Source: Rhodobacteraceae bacterium WD3A24
GTDB taxonomy: Bacteria > Pseudomonadota > Alphaproteobacteria > Rhodobacterales > Rhodobacteraceae
Direction of reading: 5' to 3'
Assembly: GCA_002967695.1 (NCBI GenBank)
Contig: PUHN01000026.1
Span: 1-47,539, forward strand
Length of the DNA stretch: 47,539 nucleotides
Position 1 is the stretch's first letter, and each line of letters starts with the position of its first letter. The notes below the pieces were generated by a model. That model saw only the letters and a list, made by a program, of their open reading frames with translations. It ran no database searches and had not been told where the DNA came from. A program made the position numbers and the translations under genes. Positions 38,292-47,539 of the stretch are shown here, piece by piece.

Positions 38292-38981
38292 ATGACAATC
38301 AAGGCCTGTATCTTCGACGCCTACGGCACCCTGTTCGACGTGGCCGCCGCGGCGCGGATCGCCGCCAATGAGCCCGGCTTCGAGGCGCTGCGCGACACCT
38401 GGCCACAGATCGCGAAGGACTGGCGCGACAGGCAACTGCAATACACCTGGCTGCTGGCGGCCACGGGCGGGCACGCCGATTTCTGGCGCGTCACGCAGGA
38501 CGGGCTGGACTGGGCGCTGGAGGCGGCGGGGCTGGACGGTGACGCCACCCTTCGCGAACGGCTGCTCGCCCTCTACTGGGAGCTTCCGGCCTATGAGGAA
38601 GTCCCTGCCATGCTCGCCGCGCTGCGCGAGGCCGGCATCCGCGCCGCGATCCTGTCGAACGGCACGGGCGGGATGCTCGACGCGGCGATGCGCTCGGCAG
38701 GGGTCTCCGATCTGTTCGAAGCAGTGATCTCGGTCGAGGATGTGGGCGTGTTCAAGCCCGATTACCGGGTCTATTCCCTTGTCGAGAAACGCCTATCCGT
38801 GCCGGCCGAGGCGGCGCTTTTCGTCTCGGCCAATGGATGGGACGCCGCCTGCGCCACCGGCTTCGGGCTGCCGTCCGTGTGGGTGAACCGCGCCGGCCAG
38901 CCCGAGGACCGCCTGCCCTGGCGCCCGGCGCACCGCCTGTCCGACCTCACCGGCCTGCCGGATCTGGCGCGGAGGGGGTGA
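38292..38981 (+). CDS. HAD-superfamily haloacid dehalogenase type II
   Basis: A 229-residue hydrolase resembling L-2-haloacid dehalogenase, which replaces a halide on 2-haloalkanoic acids with hydroxyl. Nucleophile Asp9 lies in CIFDAYGTLFDV. Motif II is ILSNGT, motif III Lys is in FKPDYRVYSLV, and motif IV is FVSANGWDAACATGFG. These follow the type II pattern, including the SANGWD motif. The ATG follows GAGGAGGAGGA. It overlaps the next gene by one base. Physiological substrates of such genes are often unknown. Confidence 0.9.
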   Translation: MTIKACIFDAYGTLFDVAAAARIAANEPGFEALRDTWPQIAKDWRDRQLQYTWLLAATGGHADFWRVTQDGLDWALEAAGLDGDATLRERLLALYWELPAYEEVPAMLAALREAGIRAAILSNGTGGMLDAAMRSAGVSDLFEAVISVEDVGVFKPDYRVYSLVEKRLSVPAEAALFVSANGWDAACATGFGLPSVWVNRAGQPEDRLPWRPAHRLSDLTGLPDLARRG

Positions 38982-39798
38982 TGGCGCATTTCCACGCCGC
39001 CGACGGCGCGCGGCTCCACTATGACGACGAGGGGCACGGCCTGCCCCTGCTCTGCCTGGCCGGCCTTACCCGGACGGGGCGCGACTTCGACTATCTCGCC
39101 CCGCATCTGCCGCCGCTGCGGCTGATCCGGATGGACTATCGCGGCCGGGGCCGGTCCGACTGGACCGGGGCACAGACCTACACGGTCGCGCAGGAGGCCG
39201 AGGACGCCATCGCCCTGCTGGACCATCTGCGGATCGACAGCGCGGCGATACTGGGCACCTCGCGCGGCGGGCTGATCGGGATGTATCTGGCCGCCACCGC
39301 TAAGGACCGCCTGCGGGGGCTGTGCCTCAACGACATCGGGCCGGTCATAGAGCCCGCGGGGCTGGAGCGGATTCGCGAGTATATCGGCCGCAACCCCTCG
39401 GCGCGCAGCTTCGCCGCCGCGGCCGTGGCGATGGAGCACAACTCGCCCGGTTTCGAGAACGTGCCGTCCGAGCGATGGCTCGAAGAGGCCAGGCACCACT
39501 TCGCGCTGACCGATCAGGGGCTCGAGATCAATTACGATCCGTCGCTGCGCGCCGCCTTTCTCGCCGCAACCGAGACCCCGCCCGCCGATCCATGGCCGCT
39601 GTTCGATACGGCCGAGGGGCTGCCGCTGGCGCTGATCCGCGGGGCCAATTCCGATCTGCTGTCGCCCGAGACGGCGGCCGAGATGCAGCGCCGCCGGCCC
39701 GACATGATCTTCGAAGAGGTGCCCGAGCGCGGGCATGTGCCCTTTCTGGACGAGCCCGAAAGCCTGCGCGCCATTCACGAATTTCTGGGAAACTGCCT

Positions 39799-39802
<4 letters not shown>
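38981..39802 (+). CDS. Alpha/beta hydrolase
   Basis: A 273-residue alpha/beta-fold hydrolase. The nucleophile Ser lies in GTSRGGLIG, with an acid near residue 220 and the His in ERGHVPFLDEPES. The oxyanion region is LLCLAGLTRTGRDFDYL. The ATG overlaps the HAD stop (TGATG), and its stop overlaps the next gene's GTG, which implies coupled translation of the three genes. Substrate unknown. Confidence 0.88.
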
Positions 39803-42014
<2,212 letters not shown>

Positions 42015-42024
42015 GGGAGGAGCC

Positions 42025-42807
42025 ATGAACGTCGCCGAAATCAACGGCATCCGCCTGCATTACCGCGACGAGGGCGAAGGCGCCCCGGTGGTGTTCTGCA
42101 ACTCGCTGGGCACCGACCTGCGGCTGTGGGACAAGGTCGTCGCACATCTGCCCGCCGGGCTGCGGCTGATCCGCTACGACAAGCGCGGCCACGGCCTGAC
42201 GGACGCCCCGCGCGCGCCCTACTCGATGGGCCGGCTGGTGGGCGACGCCGAGGCGCTGATGGAACATCTGGACGTGCGCGGCGCGGTCTTCGTGGGCTGC
42301 TCGATCGGCGGGATGGTCGCGCAGGGGCTGGCCGCCAAGCGGGGCGACCTTCTGGCCGGCATGGTGCTGTCGAACACCGCCAGCAAGATCGGCACGCAGC
42401 AGATGTGGGACGACCGCATCGCCAAGGTCGAGGCCGGCGGCGTGGAGGCGCTGGCCGACGCGGTGATGGAGCGGTGGTTCTCCCCGCCCTTCCGCGAGAC
42501 GCCCGAGCTTGCGGCCTGGCGCAACATGCTCACCCGCACGCCCGCCGACGGCTATGCCGGCTGCTCGGCCGCGATCGCGGGAACCGACTTCTATACCACG
42601 ACCGCCGCGCTGACCCTGCCCACCCTGGGCATCGGCGGCGATCACGACGGCTCGACACCGCCGGACCTTGTCCGCGAGACGACCGAGCTGGTGCAGGGCG
42701 GGCGGTTCGAACTGATCCGCGGCGCGGGGCACCTGCCGATGGTCGAGCAGCCCGAGGCCTTCGCCGGGGTTCTGACGGATTTCCTCAAGGAGGTCGGCCA
42801 TGTCTGA
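42025..42807 (+). CDS. pcaD: 3-oxoadipate enol-lactonase
   Basis: A 260-residue alpha/beta hydrolase that opens 3-oxoadipate enol-lactone to 3-oxoadipate. Ser nucleophile lies in FVGCSIGGMVAQG, the acid in GGDHDGSTP, and His in GAGHLPMVEQPEAF. The ATG follows GAGGGAGGAG, 10 bases after pobA. It overlaps pcaC by 8 bases. Confidence 0.94.
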   Translation: MNVAEINGIRLHYRDEGEGAPVVFCNSLGTDLRLWDKVVAHLPAGLRLIRYDKRGHGLTDAPRAPYSMGRLVGDAEALMEHLDVRGAVFVGCSIGGMVAQGLAAKRGDLLAGMVLSNTASKIGTQQMWDDRIAKVEAGGVEALADAVMERWFSPPFRETPELAAWRNMLTRTPADGYAGCSAAIAGTDFYTTTAALTLPTLGIGGDHDGSTPPDLVRETTELVQGGRFELIRGAGHLPMVEQPEAFAGVLTDFLKEVGHV

Positions 42808-43183
42808 GCGCCACGACCAGGGCATGAAGACGCGCCGCAGCGTGCTGGGCGACGCGCATGTGGACCGCGCCGAGGCGAACAAGACCGCCTTCGACGCCCC
42901 TTTCCAGGAGATGATCACCGAGGCCGCCTGGGGCCATGTCTGGTCGCGCGGGACGCTGCCGCTGCGCGAACGCTCGATGCTGACCATCGCGCTGCTAGCG
43001 GGGCTCGGCAATTTCGAGGAGATGGCCATGCATATCCGCGCCACGGCACAGACCGGGGCGAGCGCCGAGGACGTGCAGGAGGCGCTGATGCATGTCGCGA
43101 TCTATGCCGGCGTGCCACGGGCGAACCACGCCTTCAAGATTGCGCGCGAAACCCTTGCCGAGATGGAGAAAACCAATGACTGA
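42800..43183 (+). CDS. pcaC: 4-carboxymuconolactone decarboxylase
   Basis: A 127-residue AhpD-fold enzyme that decarboxylates 4-carboxymuconolactone to the enol-lactone. RDW-like WSRGTLPLRERSMLTIALL and the EALMHVAIYAGVPRANHAF segment are typical. It overlaps pcaD and pcaH by 8 bases each, giving tight translational coupling. Confidence 0.93.
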   Translation: MSERHDQGMKTRRSVLGDAHVDRAEANKTAFDAPFQEMITEAAWGHVWSRGTLPLRERSMLTIALLAGLGNFEEMAMHIRATAQTGASAEDVQEALMHVAIYAGVPRANHAFKIARETLAEMEKTND

Positions 43184-43904
43184 CCAGGGGCCGCTGATTC
43201 CCCGCAACCGGGCGATCCACCCGCCCGCATACGACGTCGCCTACAAGACGGCAGTGACGCGGTCGCCGAACCTGCCGCTGCTGTCGATGGAGTCGACGCC
43301 CACCGAGGAGAACGGCCCGACCTTCGGCCACTCCACGCTGGGGCCGCTGGATAACAACCTGATCCTCAACTACACGCAGGGCAAGTCGCCGGCGGTGGGC
43401 GAGCGTATCCTGGTGCATGGCCGCGTCCTGGACGAGAACGCCCGCCCGGTGCCCAACACGCTGGTGGAAATCTGGCAGGCCAACGCGGGCGGGCGCTACC
43501 GCCACAAGAAGGACACCTATTTCGCCCCGCTCGACCCCAATTTCGGCGGCTGCGGGCGGACCCTGACCGACGAGAACGGCTATTACCAGTTCCTGACCAT
43601 CCGCCCCGGCGCCTATCCCTGGCCCAACCGCGCCAATGACTGGCGGCCGATGCACATCCACTTCTCCATCTTCGGCCACGCCTTCGGCCAGCGGCTCATC
43701 AGCCAGATGTATTTCGAGGGCGACCCGCTGATCGACCGCTGCCCGATCGCCGCGACGATCAAGGACCGCAGCCAGCTCGACCGGCTGGTGGCGCCGCTGG
43801 ACATGAGCGCGGCGCGGCCGATGGACTTCCTGGCCTACAAGTTCGACATCGTCCTGCGCGGCCGGCGCCAGACGATGTTCGAGAACAAGATCGAAGGGAT
43901 GTAA
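43176..43904 (+). CDS. pcaH: Protocatechuate 3,4-dioxygenase beta subunit
   Basis: A 242-residue subunit that holds the Fe(III) of the intradiol dioxygenase cleaving protocatechuate. The iron ligands are in AYPWPN (Tyr), HIHF (two His) and an earlier Tyr in GRYRHK. NTLVEIWQANAGGRY and DENGYYQFLTIRPG are signature segments. ATG 43176 overlaps pcaC by 8 bases. The beta subunit works with PcaG. Confidence 0.96.
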   Translation: MTDQGPLIPRNRAIHPPAYDVAYKTAVTRSPNLPLLSMESTPTEENGPTFGHSTLGPLDNNLILNYTQGKSPAVGERILVHGRVLDENARPVPNTLVEIWQANAGGRYRHKKDTYFAPLDPNFGGCGRTLTDENGYYQFLTIRPGAYPWPNRANDWRPMHIHFSIFGHAFGQRLISQMYFEGDPLIDRCPIAATIKDRSQLDRLVAPLDMSAARPMDFLAYKFDIVLRGRRQTMFENKIEGM

Positions 43905-43907
43905 GTG

Positions 43908-44507
43908 ATGGTTCAGAAACTCGACACCCTCATCGAGACGCCCTCGCAGACCGCGGGGCCCTATGTGCATATCGGCTGCATCCCGACCTTCGCCGGGGTC
44001 GAGGGGATCTACCCCGAGGATCTCGGCAAGCGCGCCATCGAGGACGGCGCCAAGGGCGAGCGGATCACCATCACCGGCTCGGTCTATGACGGCACGGGCT
44101 GGGCGCTGCGCGACGCGATGATGGAGACATGGCAGCCCGACGCGGCCGGCAAGTTCCCCGGCGAGGCCGGCGCCGACCCCAAGGTCAACGGCTTCTGCCG
44201 CTTCGCCGCCGACGGCGAGTCGGGGGTGTTCACCCTCGAAACCGTCAAGCCCGGCCGCGTGCCGGCGCGCGGCGGCGGAACCCAGGCGCCGCATATCGCC
44301 GTGTGGATCGTTGCGCGCGGCATCAATATCGGGCTGCTCACGCGCATCTACTTCGAGGACGAGGACAACGAGGGCGACCCGGTCCTGTCGCGGATCGAGC
44401 AGCGCCACCGCGTCGACACGCTGATCGCGAAAAAGACGGGCGAAGGCCGGTATCACTTCGACATCCGCCTGCAGGGCGAGAACGAGACGGTCTTTCTCGA
44501 CCTGTGA
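43908..44507 (+). CDS. pcaG: Protocatechuate 3,4-dioxygenase alpha subunit
   Basis: A 199-residue subunit paired with PcaH, with the same fold but without the full iron ligand set. ETPSQTAGPYVHIG, ETWQPDAAGKF, PHIAVWIVARGINIGLLTRIYF are typical. ATG 43908 comes 3 bases after the pcaH stop; GTG 43905 is possible. A strong hairpin lies after it. Confidence 0.96.
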   Translation: MVQKLDTLIETPSQTAGPYVHIGCIPTFAGVEGIYPEDLGKRAIEDGAKGERITITGSVYDGTGWALRDAMMETWQPDAAGKFPGEAGADPKVNGFCRFAADGESGVFTLETVKPGRVPARGGGTQAPHIAVWIVARGINIGLLTRIYFEDEDNEGDPVLSRIEQRHRVDTLIAKKTGEGRYHFDIRLQGENETVFLDL

Positions 44508-44528
44508 AACCGCCGGTGGCAGACTGTC

Positions 44529-44561
44529 CCCGCGCCCGGCGCCGCAAGGGCCGGGCGCGGG
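44529..44561 (+). terminator. Strong hairpin between pcaG and the hydrolase gene
   Basis: A perfect 12-bp stem, CCCGCGCCCGGC (44529-44540) with GCCGGGCGCGGG (44550-44561), 9-base loop, 21 bases after the pcaG stop. There is no T run, so it may attenuate or stabilise rather than terminate. It divides pobA-pcaDCHG from the hydrolase-BKACE-pcaB group. Confidence 0.45.
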
Positions 44562-44585
44562 AGTAGTCATGCACGGAGGGTTCCA

Positions 44586-45299
44586 ATGGCCCGTTTCCTG
44601 CTCGTTCACGGCTCCTGCAACGGGGCATGGTGCTGGCGCGACATCCTGCCGCGCCTCGAAGCGGCCGGTCACGCGGCACGCGCGATCGACCTGCCGGGTC
44701 ACGGCGCGGACCGGACGCCGCCAGCGGAGGTGACGCTGGACGGCTATGCCGGCGCGATCGTCGATGCCATCACCGAGCCGGCCATCGTCGTCGGCCACTC
44801 GATGGCCGGGATCCCCATCGCCCGCGCCGCCGAGATGGCGCCGGAAAAGGTTGAAAAACTGATATTCCTCTGCGCCTACCTGCCCCGGGACGGGCAGTCG
44901 GTGGTTGAAATGCGTAAAGCCTCGCCGGGCCAGCCCATGAGCGGCGCGGCGGTGCCCGCACCCGACGGGCTGAGCTTCACCCTCGACCCGGACCGCGCGG
45001 TCGAGACCTTCTATCACGACTGCCCGGAAGAGGCGCAGGCCTACGCCCTCGCCCGGGTCGGGCCGCAGCCGGTCGCGCCGCAGGAGACGCCCGCCGCCCT
45101 CGGCGCGGGCTTCGATTCCGTCGAGAAGCACTACATCCTGTGCGAACACGACCGCGCCATCCCGCCCGACTACCAGCGCGCCATGGCCGCCCGGCTTCCG
45201 GACGGGCCGACCAGCGTGCTGCCCACCGGCCACTCGCCCTTCTTCGCCGCGCCCGATATGCTGGCGCAGAGCCTTGCCACCATCGCGGAGTCCCCATGA
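44586..45299 (+). CDS. Alpha/beta hydrolase (methylesterase/hydroxynitrile lyase-like)
   Basis: A 237-residue alpha/beta hydrolase of the plant MES/HNL-like branch. It begins MARFLLVHGSCNGAWCWRDI, with nucleophile Ser in VVGHSMAGIP, acid in CEHDRAIPP, and His in TGHSPFFAAPD. The ATG follows CGGAGGG. It overlaps the BKACE gene as ATGA. In a pca cluster it may hydrolyse an aromatic ester to feed the pathway (for example a benzoate-type ester), but this is inference. Confidence 0.87.
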   Translation: MARFLLVHGSCNGAWCWRDILPRLEAAGHAARAIDLPGHGADRTPPAEVTLDGYAGAIVDAITEPAIVVGHSMAGIPIARAAEMAPEKVEKLIFLCAYLPRDGQSVVEMRKASPGQPMSGAAVPAPDGLSFTLDPDRAVETFYHDCPEEAQAYALARVGPQPVAPQETPAALGAGFDSVEKHYILCEHDRAIPPDYQRAMAARLPDGPTSVLPTGHSPFFAAPDMLAQSLATIAESP

Positions 45300-46126
45300 C
45301 AAAGCCCTGCATCATCTGCGTCGCCATCACCGGCTCGCTGCCCACCAAGGAAAACAACCCCGCCGTCCCGATCACCGTGGACGAGCAGCTCGAAAGCACC
45401 CACGAGGCCTTCGAGGCCGGCGCCGCGATATGCCACGCCCATGTGCGCAACGACGACCAGACGCCCAGCTCGGACCCGGAGAAATTCGCCCGCCTCAAGG
45501 AGGGGCTGGAGAAACACTGCCCCGGCATGATCGTCCAGTTCTCCACCGGGGGGCGCTCGGGCGCGGGGACGGCGCGCGGGGGGATGCTGCCGCTGCGCCC
45601 CGACATGGCCTCGCTTTCGGTGGGGTCCAACAACTTCCCCACCCGCGTCTACGAGAACCCGCCCGACCTTGTGGACTGGCTGGCCGCCGAGATGGTGAAA
45701 TACGACATCAAGCCCGAGATCGAGGCCTTCGATCTCAGCCACATCCTGCAGGCGGTGAGGATGAGCGAGGACGGCCGGCTGAAAAAGCCGCTCTACGTCC
45801 AGTTCGTGATGGGCGTGAAGAACGCCATGCCCGCCGACCGCGAGGTCTTCGACTTCTACATCAGGACGCTCAACCGCCTCGCCCCCGACGCCGAGTGGTG
45901 CGGCGCGGGCATCGGCGCCAACCAGATCATGCTCAACGAATGGTCGATCGCCGCCGGCGGCCACACCCGCACGGGGCTCGAGGACAATGTCCGCCTCGAC
46001 CGCGACACGCTGGCGCCCTCGAATGCGGCGCTGGTCAGGCGCGCCGCCGAGCTGTGCGAAAAGCACGAGCGCCCCGTCGCCACGGCCGCGCAGGCGCGCG
46101 AGATCCTCGGCCTGCGGCCCGCGTGA
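45296..46126 (+). CDS. Beta-keto acid cleavage enzyme (BKACE, DUF849)
   Basis: A 276-residue TIM-barrel, zinc-dependent enzyme of the 3-keto-5-aminohexanoate cleavage family. Members react a beta-keto acid with acetyl-CoA to form acetoacetate and a new acyl-CoA. Metal-site segments AAICHAHVRNDD and the C-terminal GGHTRTGLEDNV are present. It is coupled to the upstream hydrolase (ATGA) and to pcaB (TGATG). By context the substrate could be beta-ketoadipate, giving succinyl-CoA and acetoacetate. A conserved ORF downstream of pcaG is known in roseobacter pca clusters and may be this gene. Confidence 0.9.
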   Translation: MTKPCIICVAITGSLPTKENNPAVPITVDEQLESTHEAFEAGAAICHAHVRNDDQTPSSDPEKFARLKEGLEKHCPGMIVQFSTGGRSGAGTARGGMLPLRPDMASLSVGSNNFPTRVYENPPDLVDWLAAEMVKYDIKPEIEAFDLSHILQAVRMSEDGRLKKPLYVQFVMGVKNAMPADREVFDFYIRTLNRLAPDAEWCGAGIGANQIMLNEWSIAAGGHTRTGLEDNVRLDRDTLAPSNAALVRRAAELCEKHERPVATAAQAREILGLRPA

Positions 46127-47451
46127 TGCCAGCAAGCGCCTTCGATTCCGCCATCTACCGCGACCTGTTCGGCGACGCCGAAATGGCGCGGCTCTTCACC
46201 GACGGCGCCGAGACCCGCGCGATGCTGCTGGTCGAGGGGGCGCTGGCGCGCGCGCAGGGCGATCTGGGCATGATCCCGGCCGAAAGCGCCGATTTCATCC
46301 ACAAGGCCTCGATGGAGGTGCAGATCGACCCGGCCGGGCTGGCGAAGGCCACGGGCGTGAACGCCGTGCCGGTGCCTGCGCTGGTCGCCGCATTCCGCAG
46401 CGCGCTCGAGGCCCCCGATCACGCGCAATACGTCCATTGGGGCGCGACCAGCCAGGACATCATGGATACCGCGCTGGTGCTGCGGCTGCGCCAGGTCCTG
46501 ACGCTGGCCGAGGACCGGCTGGCCAGCGTGCTCGACGGTCTGGCCACGCTGGCCGAGCAGCACGCCGATACGCCCATGGCCGCGCGCACCTACGGCCAGG
46601 CCGCCACGCCCACCAGCTTCGGCGAGGTGGCCGCGGGCTGGGGGCGGCCGCTGCTACGCCACCGCGAGCGGCTGGCCGGTCTGCGCCCGCGGCTGCTGCA
46701 GGTCAGCCTGGCCGGGGCGGCGGGCACGCTGGCGGCGATGGGCGACAAGGGCCCCGCGCTGCGCGCGAGGCTGGCCGAGGCGCTCGACCTCGCCGACCCG
46801 GGCGCCAGCTGGCACCCCGCGCGCGACAGCGTGGCCGAGCTGTCGTCCTGGGCGGCGGCGCTGACCTCCAGCCTCGGCAAGATGGGCGAGGACCTGATCC
46901 TGCTGACACAGACCGGCATCGGCGAAGTGCGGCTGGGCAGCGGCGGCGGCTCCTCGACGCTTCCGCAGAAACAGAACCCGGTGCAGCCCTCGCTGCTGGT
47001 GGCGCTGGCGCGGCACGCTGTGGCCCTCGATTCGGCCATCCAGGGCGCCGCGCTGCACCGCCAGCAACGCGACGGGGCCGCCTGGTTCGTCGAATGGCTC
47101 AACCTGCCGCAGCTGTGCATCGGCCTGGGCCGCGCGCTCGACGTCGCGGGCGAGCTGACCCACAGCCTGCAGCCCCGCCCCGAGCGGATGCGCGCCGGCC
47201 TCGATGACGGGCTCGGCCTGATCCATGCCGAGGCGCTGAGCTTCGCGCTGACCGACCGGATGCCGCGCCCCGACGCGCAGGCCGCCGTCAAGGACCTCTG
47301 CCTCGAGGCGCAGGAAAGCGGAACCCCCCTGCCCGAGCTGGCGCGCGGCCGCTGGCCCGATACCGACTGGGCCGCCACCCTGCTGGCCGAGGCGCAGATG
47401 GGCACCGCCCCCGCCGACGCGCGCAGCTTCGCCCGCCGGGTGCGCGGCTGA
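46126..47451 (+). CDS. pcaB: 3-carboxy-cis,cis-muconate cycloisomerase
   Basis: A 441-residue fumarase/aspartase-superfamily enzyme that lactonises carboxymuconate to 4-carboxymuconolactone, the step between PcaHG and PcaC. The superfamily signature is GSSTLPQKQNPV, with HWGATSQDIMDTA and RTYGQAATPTSFG earlier. It starts at TGATG with the BKACE stop. The gene is complete, with about 88 bases to the window end. The C-terminal segment past residue about 350 is the usual PcaB tail. Confidence 0.95.
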   Translation: MPASAFDSAIYRDLFGDAEMARLFTDGAETRAMLLVEGALARAQGDLGMIPAESADFIHKASMEVQIDPAGLAKATGVNAVPVPALVAAFRSALEAPDHAQYVHWGATSQDIMDTALVLRLRQVLTLAEDRLASVLDGLATLAEQHADTPMAARTYGQAATPTSFGEVAAGWGRPLLRHRERLAGLRPRLLQVSLAGAAGTLAAMGDKGPALRARLAEALDLADPGASWHPARDSVAELSSWAAALTSSLGKMGEDLILLTQTGIGEVRLGSGGGSSTLPQKQNPVQPSLLVALARHAVALDSAIQGAALHRQQRDGAAWFVEWLNLPQLCIGLGRALDVAGELTHSLQPRPERMRAGLDDGLGLIHAEALSFALTDRMPRPDAQAAVKDLCLEAQESGTPLPELARGRWPDTDWAATLLAEAQMGTAPADARSFARRVRG

Positions 47452-47491
47452 TCCCGGCCGGCCCACCGCAACCCGGCGGCTGACAGGCGCG

Positions 47492-47524
47492 CCGGGGCCG
47501 CCACGGGCGCCAGCGCGGCCCCGG
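47492..47524 (+). terminator. Candidate terminator after pcaB
   Basis: A perfect 10-bp stem, CCGGGGCCGC (47492-47501) with GCGGCCCCGG (47515-47524), 13-base loop, 41 bases after the pcaB stop. There is no T run, and the window ends just after. It may mark the end of the pca operon. Confidence 0.4.
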
Positions 47525-47539
47525 ACCACCGCGTCCGGG

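Noticed and set aside
43134-45302. Minus-strand open frame of 722 codons opposite pcaH and pcaG
   Set aside because: It is a GC-driven shadow of pcaH, pcaG and the hydrolase, with no domain and no ribosome-binding site.

Overview
The window is GC-rich (clearly above 60 % by eye), densely coded chromosomal DNA of an alphaproteobacterium. It is most likely a member of the Rhodobacteraceae/Roseobacter group. Supporting signs are a SAM/SAH riboswitch in front of metK (a class known almost only from Rhodobacterales), an Irr-type Fur regulator divergent from fabA-fabB-fabI, the rpsA-ihfB-lapA-like-trpF-trpB order, and a pobA-pcaDCHG cluster of the kind described for roseobacters. I see no rRNA, tRNA, CRISPR array, insertion sequence, integrase or phage gene. 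No stretch over 300 bases lacks a gene.

Layout. (1) 50-4944: a fused 5-oxoprolinase/hydantoinase and a divergent acetylpolyamine-deacetylase-like enzyme. (2) 4970-9956: a leftward operon for the lower homoprotocatechuate (4-hydroxyphenylacetate) meta-cleavage pathway, hpaE-hpaD-FAH-hpaH-hpaI, with overlapping or tightly spaced genes. (3) 10168-14968: an FMN-dependent lactate dehydrogenase, an MFS exporter, ribosomal protein L25 with a leader hairpin and peptidyl-tRNA hydrolase, plus two small conserved proteins. (4) 14972-16630: an accessory island with a membrane-anchored LuxR-type regulator, a secreted PepSY-like protein with an Asp/Glu tail, and a secreted EF-hand protein ending in a very long polyaspartate tract. 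Its promoter region carries four GGTTTA/TAAACC motifs. (5) 16668-25318: trpB, a secreted three-repeat CARDB-like protein inserted between trpB and trpF, then trpF, a LapA-like membrane protein, ihfB, rpsA, cmk, aroA and trmB. (6) 25406-33283: metK with its promoter and riboswitch, lnt, a CorC-like protein, ybeY, phoH-like, then two exported proteins that share an undescribed DPDGC domain (one a lipoprotein, one OmpA-like), then miaB. (7) 33448-37532: an unrecognised conserved protein, irr, and fabA-fabB-fabI. (8) 37621-40782: a SlyD-like FKBP, and an overlapping HAD dehalogenase / alpha-beta hydrolase / serine-threonine dehydratase operon. (9) 40845-47451: pobA-pcaD-pcaC-pcaH-pcaG, an extra alpha/beta hydrolase, a beta-keto acid cleavage enzyme (BKACE) and pcaB.

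How the genes work together. Two aromatic routes lie in one window: the meta-cleavage hpa route for homoprotocatechuate and the ortho-cleavage pca route from 4-hydroxybenzoate through protocatechuate to beta-ketoadipate. The BKACE in the pca operon may replace the usual PcaIJ/PcaF end of the pathway. The rest is mostly housekeeping: translation, tryptophan and aromatic amino acid synthesis, SAM synthesis, lipoprotein maturation, and unsaturated fatty acid synthesis next to an iron regulator. Small accessory genes for exported proteins of unknown function are spliced into these otherwise conserved strings. The least described material is the polyaspartate/EF-hand/PepSY/LuxR island and the DPDGC-domain pair.
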